Assembly: GCA_013334965.1 (NCBI GenBank)
Contig: JAAXWO010000001.1
Span: 151,929-215,928 of the forward strand
Length of the DNA stretch: 64,000 nucleotides
Direction: 5' to 3'
DNA from: Chlorobiaceae bacterium
GTDB taxonomy: Bacteria; Bacteroidota; Chlorobiia; Chlorobiales; Chlorobiaceae
In this document: positions 53,743-64,000 of the stretch, piece after piece
Numbering within the stretch: position 1 is the stretch's first letter
Layout of the letters: the number at the start of each line of letters is the position of its first letter
Made by a program: the position numbers and the translations under genes
The notes under the pieces: model-generated
The model's input: only the letters and a program-made list of their open reading frames with translations
Told to the model about the DNA's origin: nothing
Database searches by the model: none

Positions 53743-56688
53743 TTAATAACCGAAAATCTCCTCTAACGTCAGGAACGTCACATCGCCATATTTGCCAAGA
53801 GTCTTGAGGTCGAGCTCGCTCTTTTTACCGAGCACCAGCATTACCTGGTTTTTGTCCCTGAACTTCGATGCATGGAATTTTTCGATATCGTCGAACGACA
53901 TTTCGGGTGTTTTCTCGAAGACCTCTTTTCTGATGTCATGGTCGAGCCCCACCCGCCTTGCCTCCTCGAGCGCGAAAAGAATCTCGCTTTTTGTCATCCG
54001 CTCGGTCCGGATTTTCTGGTCGATGCCCGCCTTTGCCGACGTGAACAGCTCCGGCGATTCGGGAAGTTTCTGCATCAGCGCCTGAAATCCCTGGAGAGCT
54101 TCGGGCAGCTTGTCTGACTGGGTCCCGATATAGCTGAAGAGATAGCTGTGCTTGTCCATCTCCTTGGGAAGCTTGTACACAGAAAATACGGAATAGGCCA
54201 GGGCCTTGGCTTCGCGCATCTCCTGGAAGACCACCGAAGACATGCCGCCGCCGTAATACTCATTGAACAGCGTGACGAGCGGAACCGTGGCGGCGTTATA
54301 AGGATCGCTTCTCGACAGCATGATGATCTCGGCCTGGGTCATGTCGTAGTCAACCACATAGACATGGTTTTTCGCCGTTTCAAGCTCCTTGAACGGGTTG
54401 TTTTCGGGAACGGGGTTGAACTGCTTAGCGAAATGTCGCATGCTTTTCAGCTCGGTGAGAAGCGCTTCCGGCGTTTCCGGGCCGTAATAGAGCACCCTGT
54501 GACGGTAGCTCATGAACTTCTTTATCTCGTTCAGCAGCTCCTCCGGGGTCAGCTGATCGATCTCCCTGTCGCTCAATACGTTGGTGAACGGTGATTTCGG
54601 ACCGAATTTCCCGTAGTTGACCATCGCTTCGAAGAGTATTTTGCGCTTCGCAAGCTTGTCGTCGGCGCGCTCTTTCTGGATGCCCTCCTTCAGCTTTTCG
54701 AGCGCCTGGGCATCGGGTTGTGCATCGCCCAGCAGCTCGTCGAGCCTCGCGATGGCTTGCGTGAAGTTCTTCTTCAGGCCTGAGAGTTTGAGGTAGACGT
54801 AGTCGTCGGCGGTAAGTACCGTGAACTCGGCTCCGAGCTTGTAGAGCTCCTGGCTGAACTCTGCCGGGGTAAGCTTGGAGGTGCCGAGATACGAGAGGTA
54901 GTCGAGGGCGGTATCGATTTTCCTGTTCTGGTTTGCGCCGGTGTCGAAAATGAAATACAGGCTGTATATGTCGTTTTCAGTGTTCGGTACGTAATGAAGC
55001 CTGATTTCCGGATTGAGGTCGTAGTATCCGATGTCTTTCCTGAAATCGAGGAATACCGGGTTGACGACGCCCGTTTTTTCTGCCAGCAGGGTTTCGGCGA
55101 AGCTCGACGAGTGGTCGCGGTTGACCTTGATTGGAGTAATCGGCGGTTTCTGGATCTTTGCTTCGCTCTTCCTCTTTCCGTTTTTCTTGTAGACGGCCAC
55201 GTAGTTCGAGGTGTAATGCTTTCTGGCAAAATCGATGATATCCTGCCTCGTGATCTTTTCGATCCGTTCGATCCGGTGTACGTACCTGTCCCAGTCCATA
55301 CCCCAGACGTATGCGTCAACGAATGCTTCGGTGCGACCTCGGTTTGACTCATACTGCTTCAGCTCTTCGAGCTTGAGGTCGTTGATGATGGCTGTGATCA
55401 GCCATTCAGGGAATTTGCCCTCCTTGACGAGTTCGATCTGTTCGAGAAGCAGTTTCTTGACCTCGTCGAGGCTCTGGCCCTCTCTCGGTTTCGCGCTGAG
55501 GATGTGGGTCGAGTAGTCTTTCATGAAAACCGGCATCGATCCTGCGTCAAGCACCTTCTGCTGCTGGTTCAGGTTAAGGTCGATCAGCCCGGCGGTATGG
55601 TTGAAAAGGATCTTGTCGACGAGCGTCAGCATGTCGGCGTCGTCTGAGTTGACGCCGCCGAACCTGAAGCCGATCACCAGCTCTTCCGCTTCGGGGCCGG
55701 TCACGGTTTTTGTTATCGGTGCGGTGATGGGGGGCTCGACCGGAGAGTGGAATTCCGGAACCTCTTTCGGCGCGAGCGCCGAGAATTTCCGGTCGATCAT
55801 CCTGATGGCCGCATCCGGGTCGAAGTCGCCGGCGATACAGATGGCCATGTTGTTCGGTACGTACCAGGAGCGATAGTAGTTCATGACGTTCCTGATCGAT
55901 GGCTTTTTCAGGTGCTCTGCCTTGCCGATCGTGGTCTGCGTTCCGTAGGTGTGTGTCGGGAACAGGCCGCTGAAAAGGTCTTCCCAGAGCTTTCGGCTGT
56001 CGCTGTCCATGGTCATGTTCTTCTCTTCGTACACGGTCTCCAGCTCGGTGTGGAACAGGCGCATGACCGGGTTCCGGAACCGCTCCGCTTCAATGGTCAG
56101 CCATCGATCCAGTTCGTTCGACGGGATGTCGTTGATATAAACGGTCTGCTCTACCCAGGTGTATGCGTTGGTGCCGCGGGCTCCGATCGAGTTGAGCAGC
56201 TTGTCGTACTCGTTCGGTACGGTGTACTTCGCGGCGACGTTAGAGATGCTGTCGATGTCACGGTAGATGGCCGCCCTGTGTTCAGGGTCGTTGGTCGAGC
56301 GGTATTGTTCGTAAAGCTCTATTATTTTTTCAAGTTCGACATGCTCTTTGGCATAGTCGAGCGATCCGATCGAGTCGGTGCCCTTGAAGAGCATGTGTTC
56401 GAGATAGTGCGCCAGGCCTGTCGTCTCTGCCGGGTCGTTCTTGCTGCCGGCCCGGACGGCGATGGATGTGTAGATCCTCGGCTCGTCGCTGTAGGGGCTC
56501 ATAAAGACGGTCAGGCCGTTATTAAGCTTGTAGATCCTTGTGTGAAGCGAATCTCCGGGGATGGTCGTGTATGGGTAGTTTGCTTTTTCGGTCATCATGG
56601 ATTTACAGGAAATGAGATGGAGCAGCACTATGCCGAAGGTGAGCATGCGGCATGTCCTGCCTGTGTATTTCAGGAAAGGTCCGGTCAT
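53743..56688 (-). CDS. M16 family zinc metallopeptidase lipoprotein
   Basis: A 981-residue pitrilysin-family protease. The N-terminus is a lipoprotein signal ([12 protein letters not shown], Cys28). The inverted zinc motif HYLEH (His94, Glu97, His98) sits in [18 protein letters not shown], with the third ligand region [11 protein letters not shown] further on. It has two tandem M16 halves; the second (from about residue 520) is degenerate, as usual. Two-domain length fits PqqL/insulysin-type enzymes. A role in periplasmic peptide or siderophore processing is possible but not shown. Divergent from uvrB. Confidence 0.92.
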   Translation of the reverse strand: MTGPFLKYTGRTCRMLTFGIVLLHLISCKSMMTEKANYPYTTIPGDSLHTRIYKLNNGLTVFMSPYSDEPRIYTSIAVRAGSKNDPAETTGLAHYLEHMLFKGTDSIGSLDYAKEHVELEKIIELYEQYRSTNDPEHRAAIYRDIDSISNVAAKYTVPNEYDKLLNSIGARGTNAYTWVEQTVYINDIPSNELDRWLTIEAERFRNPVMRLFHTELETVYEEKNMTMDSDSRKLWEDLFSGLFPTHTYGTQTTIGKAEHLKKPSIRNVMNYYRSWYVPNNMAICIAGDFDPDAAIRMIDRKFSALAPKEVPEFHSPVEPPITAPITKTVTGPEAEELVIGFRFGGVNSDDADMLTLVDKILFNHTAGLIDLNLNQQQKVLDAGSMPVFMKDYSTHILSAKPREGQSLDEVKKLLLEQIELVKEGKFPEWLITAIINDLKLEELKQYESNRGRTEAFVDAYVWGMDWDRYVHRIERIEKITRQDIIDFARKHYTSNYVAVYKKNGKRKSEAKIQKPPITPIKVNRDHSSSFAETLLAEKTGVVNPVFLDFRKDIGYYDLNPEIRLHYVPNTENDIYSLYFIFDTGANQNRKIDTALDYLSYLGTSKLTPAEFSQELYKLGAEFTVLTADDYVYLKLSGLKKNFTQAIARLDELLGDAQPDAQALEKLKEGIQKERADDKLAKRKILFEAMVNYGKFGPKSPFTNVLSDREIDQLTPEELLNEIKKFMSYRHRVLYYGPETPEALLTELKSMRHFAKQFNPVPENNPFKELETAKNHVYVVDYDMTQAEIIMLSRSDPYNAATVPLVTLFNEYYGGGMSSVVFQEMREAKALAYSVFSVYKLPKEMDKHSYLFSYIGTQSDKLPEALQGFQALMQKLPESPELFTSAKAGIDQKIRTERMTKSEILFALEEARRVGLDHDIRKEVFEKTPEMSFDDIEKFHASKFRDKNQVMLVLGKKSELDLKTLGKYGDVTFLTLEEIFGY

Positions 56689-56913
56689 GGATCGTCATCA
56701 TCGTCAAAGAGTCAAAGAATATACCATCTGGTCGCACTTACCGGCAGGAACAAAAACGTACATTACGAAAATTCCGGAAAAGAGCCGGAAAAAAAGCGAT
56801 AGTCGTGTCGACGCCCAAAGCATACCGCCAACGGCCAAAAGAACTAACTATCCCTGTTATTAGTTCTTGTTTCGGTTGTTCGAGTCTGCCATTCATTTAT
56901 TACCAATTCATTC

Positions 56914-58962
56914 ATGCAGGGAAGTCAGGGAGGAAAGTTCAGGCTGGTGAGTCCATACGGCCCGACAGGGGATCAGCCGGCAGCGATACAGGCCCTGACG
57001 GAAGGGGTGCTCAGGGGTGACCGGTGGCAGACCCTGCTCGGCGTTACCGGTTCAGGCAAGACCTTCACGGTTTCCAACGTCATCGAGGCCATCAACCGCC
57101 CGACCCTTGTGCTCAGCCACAACAAGACGCTTGCAGCACAGTTGTACGGAGAACTCAGGCAGTTTTTTCCCGATAACGCGGTCGAATATTTTATCAGCTA
57201 TTACGATTTCTACCAGCCGGAGGCCTATATCCCTTCGATGGACAAGTATATCGCCAAGGACCTCAAGATCAACGACGAGATCGAACGGCTGCGGTTGAGG
57301 GCCACCAGCTCCCTGCTGAGCGGGCGCAACGACGTGATCGTGGTCAGTTCGGTGAGTTGCATCTACGGTTTGGGTTCGCCTGAGGACTGGATGTCGCAGA
57401 TCGTTGAACTGCGACGCGGTATGGAGATGGATCGCGACGAGTTTTTGCAGAAGCTCGTTTCGCTGCACTATTTCAGGGACGACGTCGACCTGTCGCCAGG
57501 CCGTTTCCGGGTGCGCGGGGATGTTATCGACCTCGTTCCGGGCCATGAAGAGCTGGCGCTTCGCATCGAGTTTTTCGGCAGCGAGATCGATTCGCTGCAG
57601 GCCTTCGATCCCAAAAGCGGCGAAATCATCGGTGCGGAGGATTACTCCTTCATCTATCCTGCGCGTCAGTTCGTGGCCGACGGAGAGAAGCTGAACCAGG
57701 CGATGCTCTCCATCGAGAACGAACTTGCCTGGCGGCTGAACATCCTCCGCGCCGATGACCGGCTGGTCGAGGCACAACGGCTCGAAGAGCGAACCAGATA
57801 TGACCTTGAGATGATCAAGGAACTCGGTTACTGCTCAGGTATCGAGAACTATGCCCGGCACTTGTCAGGCAGGCCTGAAGGGGAGCGCCCGTGGTGTCTG
57901 CTCGACTACTTCCCGAAAGATTTTCTCGTCGTGGTGGACGAGTCCCACGTGACCCTTCCCCAGATCCGGGGGATGTATGGCGGCGACCGCTCCAGGAAGA
58001 CCATTCTCGTCGAGCACGGCTTCCGGCTTCCCTCCGCGCTTGACAACCGTCCCCTGAGGTTCGAGGAGTTCGAGGAGATGGTGCCGCAGGTTATCTGCGT
58101 TTCCGCCACTCCCTCCGAACACGAGCTTATGCGCTCCGAAGGAGTGGTCGTCGAACAGCTCGTCCGTCCCACCGGTCTACTGGACCCGATCATCGAGGTT
58201 CATCCGGTCGTCGGCCAGATCGACCACCTTCTGGCGCGCATTCGCACCTGCATGGGACAAGGTCACAAATCGCTGGTCATGACCCTTACCAAACGGATGG
58301 CTGAAGACCTGCACGCCTATTTTCGTAAGGTCGGCCTCCGTTCACAGTACCTTCACTCCGAGATCAAGAGTCTTGAGAGGATCCAGATCCTCAGGGAACT
58401 CAGGGCAGGCGATATCGACGTGCTCGTTGGGGTCAACCTGCTTCGTGAAGGCCTCGATCTCCCTGAAGTCGCGCTCGTGGCGATTCTTGACGCAGACAAA
58501 CAGGGGTTCCTGCGCGACGCCAAATCGCTCATGCAGATCGCCGGGCGCGCAGCCCGAAATATCGACGGCATAGTGATGTTCTACGCCGACAAGATCACCG
58601 ACTCGATGCGCCAGGTGCTTGATGAAAGCTCGCGCAGGAGGCGCATCCAGCAGGAGTACAACGAAAAGCACGGCATCGAACCGCGCTCGATCATCAAGTC
58701 GGTCGACCAGGTGCTCAACACCACGAGCGTCGCCGACGCGGAGGAGCGGTACCGCAGGAAGCGCCTGGGGCTCCAGAAGCGTCCCGAGCTTGAACTGCAG
58801 GGTCTGCTGAACCAGATGACCAGGGAGGATGTGCTGCTCATGGTCGCTGAAATGAGCGCCGAAATGCAGCTTGCCGCTGAAGAGACCGACTATGAAAAGG
58901 CCGCATATCTTCGGGACGAGATTTTCATGCTTCAGGAACGAATCGGGAAAATGCCCGACTGA
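56914..58962 (+). CDS. uvrB: Excinuclease ABC subunit B
   Basis: DNA-damage recognition helicase of nucleotide excision repair (682 residues). Walker A is [16 protein letters not shown], the beta-hairpin is [17 protein letters not shown], motif II is [20 protein letters not shown], and the C-terminal UVR domain is [23 protein letters not shown] 56914. The stop codon lies inside a hairpin AATGCCCG-ACTGA-CGGGCATT (58950-58970). rel follows after 94 bp. Confidence 0.97.
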   Translation: MQGSQGGKFRLVSPYGPTGDQPAAIQALTEGVLRGDRWQTLLGVTGSGKTFTVSNVIEAINRPTLVLSHNKTLAAQLYGELRQFFPDNAVEYFISYYDFYQPEAYIPSMDKYIAKDLKINDEIERLRLRATSSLLSGRNDVIVVSSVSCIYGLGSPEDWMSQIVELRRGMEMDRDEFLQKLVSLHYFRDDVDLSPGRFRVRGDVIDLVPGHEELALRIEFFGSEIDSLQAFDPKSGEIIGAEDYSFIYPARQFVADGEKLNQAMLSIENELAWRLNILRADDRLVEAQRLEERTRYDLEMIKELGYCSGIENYARHLSGRPEGERPWCLLDYFPKDFLVVVDESHVTLPQIRGMYGGDRSRKTILVEHGFRLPSALDNRPLRFEEFEEMVPQVICVSATPSEHELMRSEGVVVEQLVRPTGLLDPIIEVHPVVGQIDHLLARIRTCMGQGHKSLVMTLTKRMAEDLHAYFRKVGLRSQYLHSEIKSLERIQILRELRAGDIDVLVGVNLLREGLDLPEVALVAILDADKQGFLRDAKSLMQIAGRAARNIDGIVMFYADKITDSMRQVLDESSRRRRIQQEYNEKHGIEPRSIIKSVDQVLNTTSVADAEERYRRKRLGLQKRPELELQGLLNQMTREDVLLMVAEMSAEMQLAAEETDYEKAAYLRDEIFMLQERIGKMPD

Positions 58963-58970
58963 CGGGCATT
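58950..58970 (+). terminator. Hairpin over the uvrB stop codon
   Basis: AATGCCCG and CGGGCATT with the stop TGA in the loop. No T-run follows. May attenuate transcription into rel or protect the 3' end. Confidence 0.45.
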
Positions 58971-59056
58971 GCCGATTGCCGATGATTTCATATATACCTT
59001 ATAGGGGCTGTTGAGGCAGCCCGGCCGTACAAATTATCAAGGAGAACCGAACCTCG

Positions 59057-61249
59057 ATGCTTGCCCAGATAGGAGAGGAACATTACCAGAAACTGCACGA
59101 GATACTCCGGCTTTGCAGGACGAACCTCAAGAACTACGATGAGTCGCTCATCACGCGTGCGTTTTTCATGTGCTACCGAGCCCATGAGGGGGAGAAGCGC
59201 GCATCCGGCGAACCGTTCTTCTTTCATCCTGTGGAGGTCGCCAAGCTCCTGGTTACCGAACTGCCCCTTGACGGCGTTTCGGTCGCTGCGGCCCTGCTTC
59301 ACGACGTGATTGAGGACAGCGGCTACACATACGAAGACATTGCCGCCGAGCTTGGCACCGAAGTGGCCGACATCGTGGAGGGTTTGACCAAGATTTCGGA
59401 AATCATGGTCAACCGCGAAACCACCGAGGCTGAAGGGTTCAGGAAGATGCTGCTCTCCATGGTCAAGGACATCAGGGTCATCCTGATCAAGTTCTGCGAC
59501 CGGTTGCACAACATGAGGACCCTCGACTCCCTTCCGGACCATCGCAGGCTGCGCATGGCGCTTGAAACCCGCGACATCTACGCTCCGCTGGCACACCGGT
59601 TCGGTCTTGGAAAGATGAAGGTGGACCTCGAAAACCTGGCTCTCAAGTACATCGACCCTGAGATGTACGAATACCTCCTGAAGAGGGTTCGCCTGAGCAG
59701 GAACGAGCGCATCGCCTACCTCAACAAGATGATCGTGCCGATCACCAACGACCTGGAGAAACAGGGGTTCAAGGTCGAGGTGCAGGGTCGGGCCAAGCAC
59801 CTCTATTCGATCTACAACAAGATGCGGCTCAAGAACAAGGAGTTCGAGGATATCCATGACCTTTACGGTATCCGCGTCGTCATCGATACTGATAAGCTGT
59901 CGGACTGTTTCGCCGTGTACGGATACATCACCCAGAAGTATCCGCCGATCCCCCAGCATTTCAAGGATTACATCTCCATTCCGAAGCACAACGGTTACCA
60001 GTCGCTGCATTCGGCCATCATCGGCCCGCAGGGCTACGTGATCGAGCTGCAGATAAGGACAAGGAGAATGCATGAGTTCGCCGAACTCGGTGTCGCGGCC
60101 CACTGGCGTTACAAAGAGAAAATATCGAAGGATGACGCGGCGGTCGACTCTTTCCTCAAATGGGCCAGGGAGCTGATCAAGGATGCCGACTCGGCGGCGG
60201 CCTTCATGGAAGGGTTCAAGCTGAACCTCTATCATGACGAGATCTACGTATTCACTCCGAAAGGGGACATGAAGATCCTTCCGGCCGGTGCGACGCCTAT
60301 CGATTTCGCGTATGCGATCCATACCGAAATCGGCAACGGCTGCATCGGGGCCAAGGTCAACGGAAAGATCGTTCGCCTGACCGCCGAACTCAAGTCAGGC
60401 GACCGGGTTGAGGTAATCACCTCGAAAAACCAGAAGCCCAAGGCCGACTGGTTGAAGATCGTCGTGACCCACCGAGCAAAGCTCAAGATCAGGTCTGCCA
60501 TCAACGAGGAGAGAAGACTGGAGATAGAAAAGGGTCGTGGCATCTGGGATAAGATGCTTTCCGGCACCAAAAAGCTGTTTACCGCGAACGACGCGATCCG
60601 ATCCGTCCGCAAGTCCAGCATCAAGACCCCTGCCGACCTGTTCAGCGCCCTCGCCAATCAGCAGATCAGCAGTGAAGAGGTGATGGAGAGCGTGACCAAT
60701 CCCCAGAAAGCGGCTGATATCCAGGATAAGTCACACTCATCGGCCATTACGCAGGATTTCGCGGAGATCGCCCGTCAGGCGCAGGAACGGCCGTCCGAGC
60801 AAAAGGACGAGGTGGTCATTTCGGGACTGAGCAATATCGCCTACGCCTATGCGAAGTGCTGCAACCCGGTGCCGGGCGACGATATCATCGGCTTTGTCAC
60901 GACCGAAGGATCGGTCAAGATACACCGGACGAACTGTGTCAACGTAAGCAACGAGAACCTCCTGAAAAGCGAACGGATCGTTTCGGTGGCCTGGAACAGG
61001 AAGCTTGAGACGGAGTTTCTTGCCGGTATCCGTATTGTCGGTGAGGACAAAATCGGCATTACGAACCAGATCACCGGTGTGATCTCGAAGTTCGACACCA
61101 ACATCAGGAGCATCTCCCTTAACGCCAAGGATGGTATTTTCATCGGCACCCTCATGATCTTTGTCAAGAACACCGCGAAACTGACCACCCTGATGGACAA
61201 GCTCAGGAAAGTACAGGGGGTGTTTACGGTTGAGCGCATGAGCAGTTGA
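59057..61249 (+). CDS. Bifunctional (p)ppGpp synthetase/hydrolase
   Basis: RelA/SpoT homologue (Rel) of 730 residues, makes and degrades the stringent-response alarmone. HD hydrolase: AHEGEKRASGEPFFFHPVEV, AAALLHDVIEDSGYTYEDIA. Synthetase: DLYGIRVVIDTDKLSDC, YQSLHSAIIGPQGYVIELQI, RTRRMHEFAELGVAAHWRYK. TGS domain starts near IYVFTPKGDMKILPAGATPI. A C-terminal ACT domain follows a Cys-bearing AYAKCCNPVPGDDIIGF. AAGGAG lies about 17-18 bp before the ATG. Single-Rel organisms use this bifunctional type. Followed by a strong hairpin. Confidence 0.95.
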   Translation: MLAQIGEEHYQKLHEILRLCRTNLKNYDESLITRAFFMCYRAHEGEKRASGEPFFFHPVEVAKLLVTELPLDGVSVAAALLHDVIEDSGYTYEDIAAELGTEVADIVEGLTKISEIMVNRETTEAEGFRKMLLSMVKDIRVILIKFCDRLHNMRTLDSLPDHRRLRMALETRDIYAPLAHRFGLGKMKVDLENLALKYIDPEMYEYLLKRVRLSRNERIAYLNKMIVPITNDLEKQGFKVEVQGRAKHLYSIYNKMRLKNKEFEDIHDLYGIRVVIDTDKLSDCFAVYGYITQKYPPIPQHFKDYISIPKHNGYQSLHSAIIGPQGYVIELQIRTRRMHEFAELGVAAHWRYKEKISKDDAAVDSFLKWARELIKDADSAAAFMEGFKLNLYHDEIYVFTPKGDMKILPAGATPIDFAYAIHTEIGNGCIGAKVNGKIVRLTAELKSGDRVEVITSKNQKPKADWLKIVVTHRAKLKIRSAINEERRLEIEKGRGIWDKMLSGTKKLFTANDAIRSVRKSSIKTPADLFSALANQQISSEEVMESVTNPQKAADIQDKSHSSAITQDFAEIARQAQERPSEQKDEVVISGLSNIAYAYAKCCNPVPGDDIIGFVTTEGSVKIHRTNCVNVSNENLLKSERIVSVAWNRKLETEFLAGIRIVGEDKIGITNQITGVISKFDTNIRSISLNAKDGIFIGTLMIFVKNTAKLTTLMDKLRKVQGVFTVERMSS

Positions 61250-61289
61250 ACAAGCTGGAGCGGACGGATTGCCGTCCGTTCCAGCTTGT
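61250..61289 (+). terminator. Hairpin after rel
   Basis: ACAAGCTGGAGCGGACGG pairs with CCGTCCGTTCCAGCTTGT (one G-T mismatch) around ATTG, immediately after the rel stop. There is no following T-run, so strength as an intrinsic terminator is uncertain. Confidence 0.7.
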
Positions 61290-61440
61290 CGATGGCAGCG
61301 CTCTTTTCCATTGCAGGATCGTTCGCGTCAGCATTTTTCCCCTTCATGTTTTTGTTCGCTTCCCCTGTTGTGTTTGTCAGGCATATGCGTATATTGTGCG
61401 TAATCGCTCCCCTGGCGGTTTTAATCCTGTTGACATAAAC

Positions 61441-62004
61441 ATGATGAGGTTGATGCTTAAACAATCAATTATCCTGGCCATGCTCTGTGCCGGCCTTTCT
61501 GCAACGCCCGCTTTCGCTGCACCCTATTTATCCGCTTCTGCCGGGGCCGGTATGCCCGGTTGCTGGGAAGAGGTCGGCTGGAACAGCCATTTTGAAACCG
61601 GACTCGCGTTGAATGGTGCCATCGGCTATACGTTCGGCGCAAAAAGGGTCGAGCTATCGGTCGGTTACCAGAAGAGCGGTTATGTTGAGTTCCCTGCTCA
61701 CGACGCCACGATAATGAGCTGTATGGGGAATGGATATTATGACTTTGATGCCGGTTCCGGTGTTGTTCCCTACGTGACCGGCGGTGCTGGCGTCGTTACT
61801 GTCGAGCGTTCCTTCCTGCAGGAAGGTTCGACCGATTTTGCGTGGCAGGTTGGTGCCGGCTTGTCCGTCAATGTCACTAAAAGCCTGAAACTGGATTTAG
61901 GTTACCGATATCTCAGGCCCGAAGGACTTGAGTGTGCAATTGACGGAAATCCAGTGAAATGGGCCATCCATAACCTTCTGGCTGGCTTCAGGTACCAGTT
62001 CTGA
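61441..62004 (+). CDS. Small outer-membrane beta-barrel protein
   Basis: A 187-residue exported protein: signal peptide IILAMLCAGLSATPAFA then APYLSASAGAGMPGCW. The rest shows alternating beta-strand pattern with aromatic ends (ELSVGYQKSGYVEF, SVNVTKSLKLDLGYRYL) and a C-terminal LAGFRYQF with the terminal Phe usual in barrel assembly signals. It belongs to the eight-strand OmpA/OmpX-like (OMP_b-brl) class. Contains cysteine pairs that might form a disulfide. ATG 61441 precedes the signal directly. Function unknown. Confidence 0.85.
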   Translation: MMRLMLKQSIILAMLCAGLSATPAFAAPYLSASAGAGMPGCWEEVGWNSHFETGLALNGAIGYTFGAKRVELSVGYQKSGYVEFPAHDATIMSCMGNGYYDFDAGSGVVPYVTGGAGVVTVERSFLQEGSTDFAWQVGAGLSVNVTKSLKLDLGYRYLRPEGLECAIDGNPVKWAIHNLLAGFRYQF

Positions 62005-62028
62005 GGGTTGTTCTATCATACAGCCTCT

Positions 62029-62056
62029 TTGCCCTGGGTTGCAGCAAACCAGGGGC
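62029..62056. terminator. Hairpin between convergent outer-membrane genes
   Basis: GCCCTGGGTTGC and GCAAACCAGGGGC pair across the convergent gap, with one G-T mismatch and almost no loop. It may end both transcripts, although no T-run is seen. Confidence 0.4.
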
Positions 62057-62153
62057 CGGTGTCGAATAGCTTTCGGAGATGTCGTTATGCTGAGGCAAGT
62101 TACCGCCACTCATTGACAGTCATGGATCGTCGGGTATTCCTGCAGGCATTGTG

Positions 62154-62981
62154 TTATAGCGTCATGTCAACCCCGCATGAGGAGGTCGTGCCGAGCTCCA
62201 TGTTACGGCTCACAGCCAGGGTTGCGCGAAAAGCTCCCGTTCTTATTCCTGTGCCTGCCGAAACGACCGAAGGATTGGTTGCCATGCCGATCATCAGCTC
62301 GATGTTGCCGGAGACAGGGAACTCCCCTGCGGCGAGAAAGCGTCCGGATCGATCCTGGCTCGTCATGGCATTGACGGTCAGCAGGGTTCCGGTAGCAAGC
62401 CTGTACGAGACTCCGGTAAGCGTCGTTGCGTGCAACGGCGTGCCGGATGCGCCCATGGCGGGCGAGTTGAGGTTCATGGAGCTGATGCCGATTGTCAGGC
62501 CCGGTTTCAGTTCAGCCTGCACTCCTGCGTTCACTCCTGTTGCGGATTCGTCGCCAACGCCCCTCATCCGGATCGACATACGCGAAACAGATATGCCAGC
62601 ACGAAGAGAAGAGGTCACATGCCTTGCATAGCCGAATGCCGCCGTCTGCTCATCATACCCATTGGTGCCGAACCGGCTCACTCCCCCGGAAAGGGTTCCG
62701 TGCCGGTCGAATGACATGAGGGGCAGGCAGAATCCTCCCGTGATCCTTACGAGGTCATTGTCGCCGTAGGGCAGGGTATACGAGATTCCTGCCATGGTTC
62801 CTTCAGCCAAGGCCGTTGAGGCTGGATTGTAAAACATACCGAAAGCATCTCCGTGAACGGCGGTCATCGCTCCTGCCATGGCAAGCCCCTTCGGCTCTAC
62901 CGGGTTCTGACCGAATGAGGCGTACGTCGGAGATGCGTACAGAAGGCTGCAAAGCGTGAAGAGGGTCGGGGTTTTACGCAT
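62154..62981 (-). CDS. PorV/PorQ-like outer-membrane protein
   Basis: A 275-residue exported protein: signal LFTLCSLLYASPTYA, then the family signature EPKGLAMAGAMTAVHGDAFG, MFYNPASTALAEG, as in PorV/PorQ and UPF0164 beta-barrel proteins of Bacteroidetes/Chlorobi. Many short strands with Ser/Gly turns follow. Related proteins in some lineages act with type IX secretion, but no other T9SS gene is visible here. Convergent with the small barrel gene at 61441. Confidence 0.8.
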   Translation of the reverse strand: MRKTPTLFTLCSLLYASPTYASFGQNPVEPKGLAMAGAMTAVHGDAFGMFYNPASTALAEGTMAGISYTLPYGDNDLVRITGGFCLPLMSFDRHGTLSGGVSRFGTNGYDEQTAAFGYARHVTSSLRAGISVSRMSIRMRGVGDESATGVNAGVQAELKPGLTIGISSMNLNSPAMGASGTPLHATTLTGVSYRLATGTLLTVNAMTSQDRSGRFLAAGEFPVSGNIELMIGMATNPSVVSAGTGIRTGAFRATLAVSRNMELGTTSSCGVDMTL

Positions 62982-63182
62982 GGTCAGGGAATCGTATGGG
63001 TTGCGGATATTTTTCTGTTTACATGATTATATTACGTTGAAAATACAATTCAGTTCGCTTTGTTCCGCAGGATTTTCATTGAAACCACGTCGAATGAAGA
63101 GGCTGTCAGTTTTTGCTTCGGGCTGGCGATTGTTATATTTTTTATGGACTTTAACGGTTTTTCAAACATAGGGGAGTCAAGA

Positions 63183-63770
63183 ATGTTTCGATTCATTTCA
63201 AGGGTATTTCCTTTCCTGATCGCGCTCGTCATGCTTAACGGGTGCGGATACAACACCATGCAGCAGAACGAGGAGGCGGTCAACCGCTCGTGGGGCGATC
63301 TCGAATCCCAGCTCCAGCGCAGGGCCGATCTCGTGCCTAATCTCGTGGCCACAGTCAAGGGTGCGGCCAATTTTGAAAAAGAGACCCTTACGGCGGTGAT
63401 CGAGGCCCGGGCGAAGGCCACCTCCATCAACATTACGCCGGACAAGTTGAGCGATCCTGCCGCAATGGCGAAGTTCCAGGCGGCGCAGGGCCAGCTCTCA
63501 TCATCCTTGTCGAGGCTGCTGGTTGCTGTCGAGCGGTATCCCGAACTCAAAGCCACCCAGAATTTCCGGGATCTTCAGGTGCAGCTCGAAGGAACGGAAA
63601 ACAGGATAAGCGTGGCAAGGCAGCGCTACAACCAGGCTGTCGAGGTTTTCAATTTCTCAATTCGCCAGTTCCCGAACTCCGTGACCAACAGCGTAGCGCT
63701 CAAGCTCAAGCCGAAGGAGTATTTCAAGGCTGACGAGTCGGCCAAGGCTGTTCCTGCGGTCAAGTTCTGA
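63183..63770 (+). CDS. LemA family lipoprotein
   Basis: A 195-residue protein of the LemA family. An N-terminal lipobox ([11 protein letters not shown], Cys about 20) is followed by the long helical domain [40 protein letters not shown], and a second helix pair with [20 protein letters not shown]. Membrane-anchored, external helical bundle; biochemical role not established for the family. ATG 63183. In many genomes it is followed by a TPM-domain gene, as here. Confidence 0.93.
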   Translation: MFRFISRVFPFLIALVMLNGCGYNTMQQNEEAVNRSWGDLESQLQRRADLVPNLVATVKGAANFEKETLTAVIEARAKATSINITPDKLSDPAAMAKFQAAQGQLSSSLSRLLVAVERYPELKATQNFRDLQVQLEGTENRISVARQRYNQAVEVFNFSIRQFPNSVTNSVALKLKPKEYFKADESAKAVPAVKF

Positions 63771-63781
63771 GCGCGCCGATC

Positions 63782-64000
63782 ATGGACGCATCTTCCGGCA
63801 GAAGCCTCCGTCATCCCGGAGGCTTTTCCAGCACGCCTCGATTTATCCCGGGGCTGTTGGCCGTACTCTCGTTTCTGCTGATGCTTGCCTTGCCTGCTGT
63901 CAGCCAGGGGGCCGGCGTGCCTGCCCTTGCCGGCAGGGTCAACGATTATGCTTCGATGATATCGCCCCAGGCGAAGGCTGTCCTGGAGGGAAAGCTGAAA
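63782..64000 (+). CDS. TPM-domain (YgcG-like) protein, truncated by window end
   Basis: Open at the right edge (73 codons seen). After a basic N-terminus and a signal-like helix LLAVLSFLLMLALPAVSQ the mature part begins VPALAGRVNDYASMISPQAK, the TPM/YgcG signature. Starts 12 bp after lemA, the usual LemA-TPM pair. A hairpin AAGCCTCC-GTCATCCC-GGAGGCTT at 63802-63826 lies within the first codons, so the true start may be slightly downstream. Confidence 0.85.
   Translation, partial: MDASSGRSLRHPGGFSSTPRFIPGLLAVLSFLLMLALPAVSQGAGVPALAGRVNDYASMISPQAKAVLEGKLK
63802..63828 (+). terminator. Hairpin after lemA, inside the next frame
   Basis: AAGCCTCC-GTCATCCC-GGAGGCTT followed by TTCC, 32 bp beyond the lemA stop. 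It could attenuate read-through from lemA into the TPM gene. Confidence 0.5.

Noticed and set aside
58988-60322. Long minus-strand frame opposite rel
   Set aside because: It is a reverse reading of the strongly conserved rel gene, favoured by GC-rich codons; no independent motif is seen.

Overview
The window reads as chromosomal DNA of a green sulfur bacterium (Chlorobiales; Chlorobium, Chlorobaculum or a close relative). The clues are a BchY subunit of chlorophyllide a reductase, a complete set of menaquinone head-group genes, a BshC bacillithiol enzyme, a short Bacteroidetes/Chlorobi-type primary sigma factor, Ccs-type (ResB/CcsA) cytochrome c maturation and many Chlorobi-like envelope proteins. 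No rRNA, prophage, transposase or CRISPR array is visible. One tRNA (Asp, GTC) is present. The genus is inferred from gene content, not from a search.

Layout. 1-1060: a duplicated block of 74-bp palindrome-bearing tandem repeats. 1164-12474 (minus): the menaquinone genes menF-menD and menH-menB-menC-menE, split into two parts by a plus-strand group of five small accessory genes (two methyltransferases, TfoX-N-like, DinB-like, arylamine N-acetyltransferase; 5830-9327). 12561-17211: a TPR lipoprotein, a metal-binding HMA protein, tRNA-Asp, citrate synthase, then gatC, DUF167, dtd and kdsB. 17201-26809: xseA, an unusual HU-like/SPOR membrane protein whose N-terminus is a copy of the citrate synthase N-terminus, bchY, frr, rpmE, recG, rsgA and an aldehyde dehydrogenase. 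27213-30038: two paralogous coiled-coil/LuxR-type regulators with an unrecognised N-terminal domain. 30429-34481: a low-molecular-weight tyrosine phosphatase, a lipid kinase, a GlmU-like protein, trpG/pabA and a LOG-family protein. 34540-37577: a haem-binding c-type protein, a small HTH regulator, resB and ccsA. 37690-43005 (minus): bshC, surE and a patatin/outer-membrane-barrel fusion. 43095-49583: accD, thyX, clpP, valS and rpoD. 49823-51453: a small Cys-repeat peptide gene and a radical SAM/SPASM gene. 51741-56688 (minus): a SAM hydrolase family protein, an LptF/G permease and an M16 protease. 56914-64000: uvrB, rel, two outer-membrane proteins, lemA and the start of a TPM-domain gene.

Most of the window is housekeeping. 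The strongest accessory signal is the pair at 49823-51453. A 93-residue signal-bearing peptide carries two copies of a GKKCAGMK motif, followed 38 bp later by a radical SAM/SPASM protein with a winged-helix-like N-terminal region. This is the architecture of a RiPP precursor and its maturase. The pair is bracketed by an approximately 106-bp direct repeat of the 3' end and terminator of rpoD, so recombination between the copies would remove it precisely and leave rpoD intact. Other notable signals are the citrate synthase leader captured by the HU/SPOR gene, the tandem regulator pair, and a family of GTCAC-N2 heptamer and GGAC-N5 nonamer repeats that fills 3' intergenic spaces and, for the heptamer, supplies the last codons of two genes.
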